A stretch of 64,000 nt of DNA from JAXGPL01 sp040766985 (GTDB lineage Bacteria; Bacillota; Sulfobacillia; JAUYEG01). Shown here piece by piece: positions 54,464 through 62,590 of this stretch. Every line of letters begins with the position of its first letter. Position 1 is the stretch's first letter. The stretch is taken from contig JAXGPL010000008.1 in the NCBI GenBank assembly GCA_040766985.1, positions 1 to 64,000 of the forward strand, read 5' to 3'. Made by a program: the position numbers and the translations under genes. The notes under the pieces are model-generated. The model saw only the letters and a list, made by a program, of their open reading frames with translations. It had not been told where the DNA came from and did no database searches.

Positions 54464-54926
54464 CTCTCACGCCTCGGGCCTGCGCTGCGGCTAATGGCAG
54501 CGGCAGCCCAGCCCGCCACCTGCGGGCTCAGGCCGAGGGTGGCAAGTGAAGGCTCCTCAAACCAACGCAGGTGCGGCAGGTCCTGGCTGAGCCGCGGCCG
54601 GAAGCCGGCGGCGGGGCGCGCGAAGTATACCAGGCAGATATGCTCGTGTGTAGCTGTGATGCGCTCCAACATCAATCCTTCCGGCCGCGGCAGGTACGCC
54701 GGCGACCAATCGGGCGGAGTCGGTGCTCAGCAGCTCGACCGGAAGGCCGGTCTCGCGCGAGCACCACCCTCAGAGCTGCCTGGCCAGGCAACTCCTCCGG
54801 CCGGATATGTCCCGAGGGCGGCGACAGCACGCCGGATAGTTCGTCATATAGGAAAGCCACCCGGCCCTGATGGACGGGAAACACTGTGACCACGAAGTCC
54901 CTCGTCGGACGATCCTCTTGGGTCAT
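54460..54926 (-). pseudogene. NUDIX hydrolase-like protein, frameshifted
   Basis: TQEDRPTRDFVVTVFPVHQG then VLSPPSGHIRPEELPGQAAL enters a degenerate NUDIX box. After RVV the frame changes and RETGLPVELLSTDSARLV follows, then HEHICLVYFARPAAG and WFEEPSLATLGL in a third frame to the stop at 54460. The R-E and E-E positions of the box are not conserved, so activity would be doubtful even when repaired. Its stop overlaps that of the peptidase gene. Confidence 0.55.
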
Positions 54927-54965
54927 GACCTGCACGGCGCGACCCTCCCTAGAGTTGTCCAACTT

Positions 54966-56099
54966 CTACCTGCTGGCGTTATCCTCCTGCGATGTATCTT
55001 CTAGGTAGATCGACCGGATTTGCCCCGCCGCTTTGGCCCAGGAAAAGCGCCGGGCCCTGCGCAGCCCGGCGGCCGCCAGCCTTCGCCGCAGGCCCTCGTC
55101 GCCGGCGAGCATCTTGATCGCGCCGGCGAGCCCCGTTACGTCCCCCGGTCCGACGCGGATCGCCGCGCTACCGGTTACCTCCGGGATAGACGAGGTTTCG
55201 GTGGTGATGACTGCGGTCCCGCAGGCCATCGCCTCGAGCGGGGGGAGACCGAATCCCTCGTAGAGCGAGGGGTAGACGGCGAAGTCGGCCGCGCTGTAGA
55301 GCGCGGGCAGGTCGGCTTGCTCGATGTGGCCGGCGAGCCGAAGGTACGGCACAATCCCGATAGCCTGCCCCATGGCCTGGATTGCCGGGAGATGGCGCAC
55401 GGATTCGCCGGCAATGACCAGTTGCTGGCCGGAGTCAAGACCCCTGCAGACCTTGCTGTAGGCGTAGAGCAGGTCGAAAAGGCCCTTCCGGGGGTTCAGT
55501 CCCCCGACGTAGACAAGGAAAGGCGGCTCGACGCCGTACCTGGCCTGCAGGATCCCGTAGGCCGTCGCCGGGCTCACAGGCCGGAAGAAGTCCTGGTGCG
55601 CAGGATGGACAACCCGGATCCGCTCGGGCGGGACCGACAGGACCGAGGTTAGATCCCGGGCTGTATGCCTGGATACGGCGATGACCCGCCACGCCGCTTC
55701 GAGGGCGGCCGTTACCTCGCGCTGGAAACGGCGGCGGAAGCTGGCGTTGACGGTTTCCGGCATTACGAAAGGGATCAGGTCGTGAACGGTGACTACCAGC
55801 CGCGTCGCACCGAGGTCATCCGGCACCCGCATCCCGTTCTGCGGGACGTGATAGATGTCGATGGCCTCATCGCGCAGCCAGCGTTCGATAAGCGGGAGGT
55901 CCGCCTGGTGTTGCCGGGGCATGGGGAAAGCCCGCCAACGCTCCGGAAGCGGCGGCGGCTCCTCGTTGTCCGCCCACAGGATGCGGTACTGCTCGTCGCC
56001 CGGCAGCGCCTGGAGATTGGCGATCAACTGCTGAGTGTAATTGCCGACGCCGGTGCCGCGGTACCAAACCACGGGGCGGGCGTCGATGCCGATGATCAG
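54966..56099 (-). CDS. GT4-family glycosyltransferase
   Basis: A 377-residue GT-B glycosyltransferase. The N-terminal IIGIDARPVVWYRGTGVGNY is the usual acceptor-domain start of this group, and the C-terminal donor domain has VYVGGLNPRKGLFDLL, HIEQADLPALYSAADFAVYP and SLYEGFGLPPLEAMACG with the E-x7-E donor-sugar motif. The Rossmann start is encoded before the first GTG (56072); only CTG at 56099, with GGTGG-TTAGGG before it, gives a full N-terminus. It is the last gene of the heptose operon, 2 bases after the GmhA-GmhB stop, so it may transfer GDP-heptose to a surface glycan. Confidence 0.87.
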   Translation of the reverse strand: MIIGIDARPVVWYRGTGVGNYTQQLIANLQALPGDEQYRILWADNEEPPPLPERWRAFPMPRQHQADLPLIERWLRDEAIDIYHVPQNGMRVPDDLGATRLVVTVHDLIPFVMPETVNASFRRRFQREVTAALEAAWRVIAVSRHTARDLTSVLSVPPERIRVVHPAHQDFFRPVSPATAYGILQARYGVEPPFLVYVGGLNPRKGLFDLLYAYSKVCRGLDSGQQLVIAGESVRHLPAIQAMGQAIGIVPYLRLAGHIEQADLPALYSAADFAVYPSLYEGFGLPPLEAMACGTAVITTETSSIPEVTGSAAIRVGPGDVTGLAGAIKMLAGDEGLRRRLAAAGLRRARRFSWAKAAGQIRSIYLEDTSQEDNASR

Positions 56100-56101
56100 C
56101 C

Positions 56102-57415
56102 CTAACCACCCTCCCCCGCTACGGCCGGCCCGACGCAGCCCATGGCCTCAAGCGCCATGTCGACGGCGTCGCGGACTGTGCCGGCCACAAAGTAACGTCC
56201 CTCCACCTCGGGTGGAAGAGAGGCCGCAGGCGTGCCGCCCACACGGCCGTCGCCCCGGCCGTCCGGGAAGGCCTGCCGTACGCGGGCATGTTCTTCCTCC
56301 TGTTGCGCCCCCAGCCCGGTCCGCACCAGAACGCCTGTGCCACCCGACGCCAGCCCTGCCTGGACGTCGCCCCACGTATCACCGACCGTCCACGACCCGC
56401 CGAGGTCAAGGCGTAGTTCTGCGGCGGCCTGGAACAGCATGCCGGGCAGCGGCTTGCGGCAGCCGCAGTTTCCGGGGACGTGGGGACAGAAGTAGACGGC
56501 GTCGAGGCGCGCGCCGGCCGCGGCCAGCAACTGCTCCAGGCGGTCGTTGACCAGCATCAGGGCCACTTCGCTCAGTTGGCCGCGCCCGATGGCCGCCTGG
56601 TTGGTGACCAGGACTGCGGGCACGCGGCAAGCGTTTAGGCGGCCGACGGCTTCCGCGGCTCCGGGCAGCAATTCCACCTGAGCCGGGTCTTTGACCAGGT
56701 CGCGCTTCGCGATCAACGTCCCGTCCCGGTCAAGAAAGACCGCCGGCCGGCGTGGAGTGAGCCTTTCTCTGGCGGGCGTTGGCGAATGGCGGGTCCGGCA
56801 CTCCACCGGCCGCATCCGCAACGCAGCCCGTTCGATCCCCGCCGCTATGGCGTGCAGCAGAGCGATGTGGACCTCTTGCACGTGCGGGGTCGTCAAGCCG
56901 TCGCCCGGGCCGGGCGGCCGGGGCACGCAAACCTCCACGTCCACACATGCCGCCGCCCCGGACTCAACACCGTCCGCGCCGGTGAAGGCGACCGTGAGCA
57001 GCCCGTTCCGCTTGGCGGTCCGAAACGCGGCAAGCACGTTTGGCGAGCTACCGCTGGTGGAGATGCCGATCAGGCAGTCCCCGGGCCGCCCGAACGCATC
57101 CACCTGCCTTGCAAACACCGACTCGAAACCGTAGTCGTTGGCCAGGGCGGTCACGGCCGAAGGCTGGCAGGCGAGGGCCATGGCCGGCATCGCGTCCCGT
57201 TCGTAAGCGAACCGCCCGACCAGTTCCGCGGCGAAGTGCTGCCCGTCGGCGGCGCTTCCGCCGTTGCCGCATACGAGGAGGCGCCCGCCCGCTTCAATCA
57301 CCAGGTACAGCAGTCCTGCCAGTGACTCGGCCCGGCCGGCCAGGGTCGTGGCCGAGTGCGCTGCCCAGGCCTGCCAGCTAGCCAGGTAACCCTGGCAATT
57401 GAGGTTGGCGTTCAT
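56102..57415 (-). CDS. gmhAB: Fused GmhA-GmhB: sedoheptulose-7-P isomerase and heptose-1,7-bisphosphate phosphatase
   Basis: A 437-residue fusion of two heptose enzymes. Residues about 1-195 are a SIS-domain GmhA (LLVCGNGGSAADGQHFAAEL, ANDYGFESVFARQ, STSGSSPNV), which makes heptose 7-phosphate from sedoheptulose 7-phosphate. Residues about 225-400 are a HAD phosphatase of the GmhB type: AVFLDRDGTL nucleophile, VTNQAAIGRG, the zinc loop YFCPHVPGNCGCRKP and VGDTWGDVQAGLASG. The 20-residue linker is Arg/Pro-rich. The start overlaps the hddA stop (ATGA). GmhA and GmhB are usually separate genes; the fusion is notable and guarantees equal amounts. Confidence 0.92.
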   Translation of the reverse strand: MNANLNCQGYLASWQAWAAHSATTLAGRAESLAGLLYLVIEAGGRLLVCGNGGSAADGQHFAAELVGRFAYERDAMPAMALACQPSAVTALANDYGFESVFARQVDAFGRPGDCLIGISTSGSSPNVLAAFRTAKRNGLLTVAFTGADGVESGAAACVDVEVCVPRPPGPGDGLTTPHVQEVHIALLHAIAAGIERAALRMRPVECRTRHSPTPARERLTPRRPAVFLDRDGTLIAKRDLVKDPAQVELLPGAAEAVGRLNACRVPAVLVTNQAAIGRGQLSEVALMLVNDRLEQLLAAAGARLDAVYFCPHVPGNCGCRKPLPGMLFQAAAELRLDLGGSWTVGDTWGDVQAGLASGGTGVLVRTGLGAQQEEEHARVRQAFPDGRGDGRVGGTPAASLPPEVEGRYFVAGTVRDAVDMALEAMGCVGPAVAGEGG

Positions 57416-58434
57416 CTGCCTTCCACCCGCCAGGTCTCAAGGCCCCGCTCACTGAAGCAAAACCGCGTCGCCCGCCCGCCCAGCACGGACAGCGCTGCAG
57501 TCACCGCCGGGGCGCTGTGTTGCGGGCAATAGAGCAACAGATACCCGCCGCCGCCCGCCCCCAGGAGTTTGCCGCCGACCGCGCCGGACCTGATCGCGGC
57601 GGCATACAGCAGGTCGATGTGCGGGTCGGTGATCCCGGGGGCAAGCCGTTTCTTCTGTTCCCAGCCTTCGCTCATCAGGCGCGCGAAGTCGTCAAGGCGC
57701 GCTCCGGCCAGGGCGCCCCTCATTTCCACAGCCAGATCGCGCAGCCTGTCGAGGGCTGCAGTCACGCGCGGCGCGCCGCTCCGGTACGCCTCCTGCTGCG
57801 TCCCGATGATGTTGCGGTTGACCCGCGTCTTTCCAGTGAAACCGAGAAGCAGGTTGTGGTGCAACTCCAGCAGGAGCGCTCGCGGAAGCATCAACGGCTC
57901 GACGGCAACCTCGGGGCCGAAGCGGATGAAGTTGAGCCCACCGAATACGGCCGCGTATTGGTCCTGCCGTCCGCCCTTGATCCCGCAATCAACCCGCTCC
58001 ACGCGGTATGCCAGTTCAGCGAGATCGTGGCCGCCAAGGGGCCTGTCGGCCAGGGCGCAAAGGGCGCCCAGCGCGGCGACGACCACCGAACTGCTCGAAC
58101 CGAGGCCGGAACCCGGAGATGCGTCGCTATGGACGGTAAGGGTAACGCCGCCCGCGGGAACGCCAGTCGCCCGCACAGCGCCGGCGAGCAGGGCTAACGA
58201 AGAGGGAGCCTCCCTGGGCGGCGGCACGGCATCCTCCGCGAATTCAGCCGCGGCGTGGAGGTCGAGCGATTTCAGGCGGACGACCCCGTCTGTCCGTGGC
58301 TCGGCAGAGGCGTACGCGTACATGTCGATCGTGGTTGAGAGCACGGCTCCGCCACGGGTTTCCGGATACGGCGATACGTCGGTACCCCCGCCGGCGAAAC
58401 TGATGCGCAACGGAGCCTGGCTGCGGTAGATCAC
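57412..58434 (-). CDS. hddA: D-glycero-D-manno-heptose 7-phosphate kinase (GHMP family)
   Basis: A 340-residue GHMP kinase. IYRSQAPLRISFAGGGTDVS is the normal start of HddA-like sugar-phosphate kinases, the ATP loop is ASPGSGLGSSSSVVVAAL, and the third motif is KLLGAGGGGYLLLYC. It phosphorylates C1 of heptose 7-phosphate. The GTG at 58434 overlaps the hddC stop (GTGA); the frame stays open upstream but antisense-like. Position between HddC and GmhAB fits the GDP-heptose pathway. A related fucose kinase is the main alternative, less likely here. Confidence 0.9.
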   Translation of the reverse strand: MIYRSQAPLRISFAGGGTDVSPYPETRGGAVLSTTIDMYAYASAEPRTDGVVRLKSLDLHAAAEFAEDAVPPPREAPSSLALLAGAVRATGVPAGGVTLTVHSDASPGSGLGSSSSVVVAALGALCALADRPLGGHDLAELAYRVERVDCGIKGGRQDQYAAVFGGLNFIRFGPEVAVEPLMLPRALLLELHHNLLLGFTGKTRVNRNIIGTQQEAYRSGAPRVTAALDRLRDLAVEMRGALAGARLDDFARLMSEGWEQKKRLAPGITDPHIDLLYAAAIRSGAVGGKLLGAGGGGYLLLYCPQHSAPAVTAALSVLGGRATRFCFSERGLETWRVEGR

Positions 58435-59204
58435 TTTCGCTCCCACTCCCCTTTGAGCTGGCGGTACCGGTCCGGGGTCCCGATGTCCGTAAACCGCCCC
58501 GTAGATGGATAGACGTACACCGAGCCCAGCAGCGGAACCAGGAGCCCGGCCTCGAGCGAGTATGGACCGGTGCGCGTACCGCCGCCGGGCGCCTCCCCCG
58601 GCGCGACGAGGGCTGCGGCTTCGAACATGCGCCGTTCGCACATGAACCACCCGCAGCAGACCCAAGCCTCAGCTATGCCGGCGGCCCCGGCCGGGTGCGG
58701 GAGAGCCCCGCGGGCAAAGGCCGTGACCTTGCCGCCCCGTCCCGTGAGGACATAGCCGGCGTCATGGCGGGGCCTGCCCCGGGACTTGCGCCCGACAACG
58801 GTGACCAACCCGCCCCTGGCCCGGTGATAGCGAGTCAGCTCGGCAAAATTGAGGTCGACCAGCGTATCGCCATTGAGCAGCAGGAAGGTGTGGTCGAGAA
58901 AGCGTTGGGCGAGGCGGACGGCTCCCCCGGTCCCGAGCGGCGCGTCTTCGAGTGAGTACCGGATATCGAGCCCGAAATCACTTCCGTCCCGGAAGTAGGC
59001 TGCGATCTCCTCGGCCCGGTACCCCACGCACAGCACCACCCGGCGGATGCCATGAAGGCGCAGCCGATCCAGCACGTGCGCAAGGAACGGCCGTCCCGCG
59101 ACCGGCGCGAGGACCTTGGGCAAATCGGGCACCGCGGGCCGCAGCCTAAGGCCGAGGCCGCCGGCGAGGACCGCCGCCTGCGTGACGTCACTCGATGTCG
59201 TCAT
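58431..59204 (-). CDS. hddC: D-glycero-alpha-D-manno-heptose 1-phosphate guanylyltransferase
   Basis: A 257-residue sugar nucleotidyltransferase. The N-terminal AAVLAGGLGLRLRPAVPDLP-KVLAPVAGRPFL motif binds nucleotide, LLLNGDTLVDLNFAEL carries the metal Asp, and RFTDIGTPDRYRQL is the usual C-terminus. Its relatives activate heptose 1-phosphate or mannose 1-phosphate with GTP. The operon with hddA and gmhAB makes GDP-D-glycero-alpha-D-manno-heptose the likeliest product. It overlaps the CotS gene upstream by 17 bases. Confidence 0.9.
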   Translation of the reverse strand: MTTSSDVTQAAVLAGGLGLRLRPAVPDLPKVLAPVAGRPFLAHVLDRLRLHGIRRVVLCVGYRAEEIAAYFRDGSDFGLDIRYSLEDAPLGTGGAVRLAQRFLDHTFLLLNGDTLVDLNFAELTRYHRARGGLVTVVGRKSRGRPRHDAGYVLTGRGGKVTAFARGALPHPAGAAGIAEAWVCCGWFMCERRMFEAAALVAPGEAPGGGTRTGPYSLEAGLLVPLLGSVYVYPSTGRFTDIGTPDRYRQLKGEWERK

Positions 59205-60264
59205 CGTGAACCCCCGCCGTGCTATCCGTCAGGCACTCGGCGAAGTAGCGGTCCAAGAAGCGGTGTTTACGGTCGTCCTGGCGGTGATGCTTGGTCAGCT
59301 TGTGGATGTGACGGCGGTACGACCACCCCGGCCGCTGATTGTAGTACCGCTCCACGTCGCGGTAGAACTTGGTGGGAAACGCGAGGAACGCCCAGATGAC
59401 GGGCATCATGGCCGGCTCTACCGGCAGGACGGAGCGGTATGCGGCGAGGATCTGGCGCGCGGCATCAAGCCGCCACTTGTTGTTCTTGAGGGCGCGCCTG
59501 GTCAGCTTGGCGATATCGGCGGCGGGAAGGTCCATGCGGGTGGTTTCCAGGTCGATGATCCGCGTGCGCCCGTATTCGGTGACCACGAAGTTGCGCCCGG
59601 CGGGATCGCCGTGGACCACTTGCCGGAGCCGTTGATACCGCTTGCAGAGCGAGGCGTACTCGGAGCGCGCGAGGACGTCAAGGGCCCGCTCGGCGTAACC
59701 GAGCTGGCGCCGTCCGCGGGCAAGGACCATGTGGTCGAACCCGGTCCCGTTGCCGGTCATCACCCTGCGGCGCGCCTCCGCGAGGCAGGCCTCGATCTCC
59801 GCCTTGCGGTCGGCGAACGTCGCCGGCCAGGTATGCCAGTACTCGCGCGGCCCCTCGCCGGGGCCGAGTTCCTTTCCCCGGGCCAGGCTATGAAAGCGCG
59901 CAAGAGCCCGCGTCGAATGAAGCACATCGCCGAGGTGGTCCCATTCGCAGGTCCGCCCGTTGATCCACTCGCAGAGGATCCAATGACGCCTGCTCGTCTC
60001 CGAAGCCATCACGTTGCCCGATTTAGTCCGCAAGAGGCGCGGCGTGAGGGGGTCGTCGCCGCGGCCCGCCGAGAGGAACTCGGTGAGCGTGCCGATGTAA
60101 CGGGCCCGGCGGCGGCTCTTGTTGAGCGGCTTGAGGACGTATACCTCATCCGCCGTTTTAACCCGGAATACGTCCTGGAAGCGCTTGATTTCCGCCGGCT
60201 GCACATCCCAGTTGCCGAGCAGTTCGGAAACCTGCAGCACATCCATCGGGCGGGTGTGGACCAA
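59188..60264 (-). CDS. CotS-family spore coat kinase-like protein (first)
   Basis: A 358-residue member of the CotS/APH-like kinase family. The N-lobe shows VYVLKPLNKSRRRARY (ATP-binding Lys), the catalytic loop is VVHGDPAGRNFVVTEYG (H-G-D-x5-N) and the metal loop IIDLETTRMDLPAADI. ARHSLARG-like and QRPGWSYRRHIHKLTK features follow. CotS and CotI proteins are built into the spore coat. Start: TTG 60264 (AAGGAG at spacing 9) or GTG 60270 (spacing 3). The frame extends upstream but that part is antisense-like to the neighbouring CotS gene. It is co-transcribed with the heptose genes. Confidence 0.88.
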   Translation of the reverse strand: MVHTRPMDVLQVSELLGNWDVQPAEIKRFQDVFRVKTADEVYVLKPLNKSRRRARYIGTLTEFLSAGRGDDPLTPRLLRTKSGNVMASETSRRHWILCEWINGRTCEWDHLGDVLHSTRALARFHSLARGKELGPGEGPREYWHTWPATFADRKAEIEACLAEARRRVMTGNGTGFDHMVLARGRRQLGYAERALDVLARSEYASLCKRYQRLRQVVHGDPAGRNFVVTEYGRTRIIDLETTRMDLPAADIAKLTRRALKNNKWRLDAARQILAAYRSVLPVEPAMMPVIWAFLAFPTKFYRDVERYYNQRPGWSYRRHIHKLTKHHRQDDRKHRFLDRYFAECLTDSTAGVHDDDIE

Positions 60265-60277
60265 CGTCACCTTCTCC

Positions 60278-61357
60278 TTAAATCCCCAGGTCCGGCGCGA
60301 ATTTGCGCCGGAATGCCGCCAGGAACTTTTCGCGTTCGCGCCGACCGCCGGTCTTGCGGTCGAGCGATTCGAGGAACCGGTCGAGCGGCCAGGGCTGGCG
60401 CTCGATGTAGTACTGCAGGCCGACCTGCCAGAAGTCCTGAGGCCAGTGCAGAAGGGCCGCGAGGATTGCCATGTCGTCCGCACCGACCGGCTCGGGAGCA
60501 CGTGCGTTGTAGGCGGCGATGACTTCATGCGCCCACCGCACGTCCCAGCCGAAGCGCTTGCAGTGGCGCAGGATCAGGCTGCCGATGTCGTGCAGCCGCG
60601 TGTCCGCGATGCAGTAATCAAGGTCGATCAGATGAAGCTGCCCGCTCTCGCCGAGCAGGATGTTGCGGTGCGTGAGGTCGTGGTGGCACAGAGAGGCGTT
60701 GAGCGCCTCGACTTCCATGACCCGCCGGTACGGCGTGCGGAGCAGCATGGCGATCGCGGTAGCGCCCTGATCCCAGTAGTACGAGAGCAGGCCGATATAC
60801 CGGCGGTCAAAGGAGGTCTTGGCGTCCGACTCGTGGGCCAGGCGCTTATACACGGAGAGCTGATCGAGCCGGTTGCGGAATATCTCCGGCCACTTGCCCC
60901 AGACTACCCGCGACGCGGGCTCGGAGGGGGCCGCGAACCCGTGGCTGTAGAGGTGGAGCTCCGCCACCCTCGCCACCGCGGCGTGCAGTTCACGGCGCCT
61001 GCGCAGGCTTACCGGCCGGGCCTCGATCCATGGGCTCAGGACGAAGACTTCCCCAGCGTGCTTGCAGTACGGCAGGCCGTCGAGGGTGAGGTCGAACCGC
61101 GTCGCCCACTTGAACCCCCTTCGCGCCAGGTGCTCCTGCGCGAGGTGCACGAAGCCGATCTCGGTTTCCTTGATTCGCGACCGCTTGAGGACCTTTGGCC
61201 CATCGCTGGTCTCCAGCTTGAGCACTCGTGGACCGGCGCCGGGCAGTTGCTCCTTGGTCTTCAAGACGAGACCATAACAAGCCAACACCGCCTCGGGCTG
61301 CAATAAGGACCCCTCCCAGCCGGGCAATACGAACCCGGTCCTCAGTAGGTGGTCCAT
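60278..61357 (-). CDS. CotS-family spore coat kinase-like protein (second)
   Basis: A 359-residue CotS-type protein, first gene of the minus-strand operon. The N-lobe has PRVLKLETSDGPKVLKRSRI, the catalytic loop is LCHHDLTHRNILLGESG (H-x-D-x5-N) and the metal loop LIDLDYCIADTRLHDIGS. QDFWQVGLQYYIERQPW is the family's C-terminal part. The ATG at 61357 has only a weak ribosome binding site. The same frame runs 500 codons further upstream, but that part is antisense to the divergent glycosyltransferase gene. It stops 13 bases before the first CotS start. Confidence 0.88.
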   Translation of the reverse strand: MDHLLRTGFVLPGWEGSLLQPEAVLACYGLVLKTKEQLPGAGPRVLKLETSDGPKVLKRSRIKETEIGFVHLAQEHLARRGFKWATRFDLTLDGLPYCKHAGEVFVLSPWIEARPVSLRRRRELHAAVARVAELHLYSHGFAAPSEPASRVVWGKWPEIFRNRLDQLSVYKRLAHESDAKTSFDRRYIGLLSYYWDQGATAIAMLLRTPYRRVMEVEALNASLCHHDLTHRNILLGESGQLHLIDLDYCIADTRLHDIGSLILRHCKRFGWDVRWAHEVIAAYNARAPEPVGADDMAILAALLHWPQDFWQVGLQYYIERQPWPLDRFLESLDRKTGGRREREKFLAAFRRKFAPDLGI

Positions 61358-61402
61358 TATAGTGCTGCTCACGGGCCAGTGGTGCCCGGCCCCCCCGGGC
61401 TT

Positions 61403-61412
61403 CATAGTATGT
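61403..61412. promoter_or_regulatory. Overlapping CATA-type -10 elements, divergent
   Basis: CATAGTAT on the plus strand (61403-61410) and CATACTAT on the minus strand (61405-61412) both match the sigma-E/sigma-K -10 pattern CATAnnnT and face the two divergent spore-surface gene groups. The -35 elements are not clear, so this is tentative. Confidence 0.35.
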
Positions 61413-61435
61413 AGCAATACTGAGGGGGCTCGTCC

Positions 61436-62572
61436 ATGCAGCAAGGCCACGGCGGCGCGGCCCGCATCGGCCTCGACATCCGCTCGGCGCATTGGTATCC
61501 GGGGCACGGCATCGGGACTTACACATCCGAGCTGTTCCGGGCGCTCCCGGCGTCCGCCGGCGGCCGGGACGTCGTCGGCCGGGCCCGGGGCGTGGAGATA
61601 CCCGCCGGAAACCTTCCCTCTGCGATCCCCAACCCTGTGCCCGGCGAGTTGTTCTGGCGGATGGCGGCGGACCCTGCCCAAATCACGGGGGACGTCGCGC
61701 TCTGGCACAACCCCCACAACGGCCTCGGCGCTCCGGAGCACGCCGAGGTACCGCTGATCCTCACGGTGCACGACCTGATCCCATTGGTCTACCCCGATGC
61801 CGCGCGGGAGGACTACGTCCGCGAGTTCGAGGCGCAGGTCCCGAAGGCGGTCGAGGCGGCGTCGGCGATCATCACCGTCAGCGAACACTCCAAACGGGAT
61901 CTCATCGGGCTGCTCGGCACGGATCCCGCGCGGGTCCGGGTCATCCCGGAGGCCGCGCGCTCCTTCCTGCGCCCCGTGCCGAAACACGTTGCGCGGCGCT
62001 GGGTGGCCGGCCGGTACGGGATCACGGGACCGTTCGCGCTGTACCTGGGAGGATTTTCCGAACGCAAGAACGTGCTCACCCTTATCAGAGCTTTTGCCCA
62101 GGCTAAGCCCCGTTTGCCGCGTGGATGCGCGCTCGCGGTGGCCGGCGCGCAGGACCGGACCTACGGTCAGGTCGCCGAGGAGGCGCATAGGTTGGGTTGC
62201 GCGCATGACATCGTCTTTCTGGGCCACGTCCCGGATGAGGTCCTCACCCTGCTGTACAGTGCGGCAGACGTATTCGTCTATCCGTCGCTTTACGAGGGGT
62301 TTGGACTTCCGCCGCTGGAGGCGATGGCGTGCGGCTGTCCGGTGGTGTGTTCGGACGCGACTTCGCTGCCCGAAGCCTGCGGGCCCGCCGCGTTGCTCGT
62401 CGACGCCGGGCGGCCTGAGGCCATCGCCGCAGCCATTGAACGCGTCTTGACCGACGAGAAGCTCGCCGCAGAGTTGGCCGCCCGAGGGCCACGATGGGCG
62501 GCGCGGCTGGGATGGAACGATGTCGCGCGGATGACGCTGGCCGTGTACGCCGGGGCGCTGGAGACCGGATGA
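61436..62572 (+). CDS. GT4-family glycosyltransferase (divergent)
   Basis: A 378-residue GT-B glycosyltransferase very similar in layout to the one at 54966-56099. The N-terminus has IGLDIRSAHWYPGHGIGTYT, the centre ALYLGGFSERKNVLTLIRAF and the donor part FVYPSLYEGFGLPPLEAMAC with G-C-P-V-V. It starts at ATG 61436 after GAGGGGG. The GTG of the third CotS gene follows 18 bases after its stop, so they form an operon. It likely adds a sugar to the spore-surface glycan; the donor is unknown. Confidence 0.92.
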   Translation: MQQGHGGAARIGLDIRSAHWYPGHGIGTYTSELFRALPASAGGRDVVGRARGVEIPAGNLPSAIPNPVPGELFWRMAADPAQITGDVALWHNPHNGLGAPEHAEVPLILTVHDLIPLVYPDAAREDYVREFEAQVPKAVEAASAIITVSEHSKRDLIGLLGTDPARVRVIPEAARSFLRPVPKHVARRWVAGRYGITGPFALYLGGFSERKNVLTLIRAFAQAKPRLPRGCALAVAGAQDRTYGQVAEEAHRLGCAHDIVFLGHVPDEVLTLLYSAADVFVYPSLYEGFGLPPLEAMACGCPVVCSDATSLPEACGPAALLVDAGRPEAIAAAIERVLTDEKLAAELAARGPRWAARLGWNDVARMTLAVYAGALETG

Positions 62573-62590
62573 CCGTGCGGGGGGATCAAT

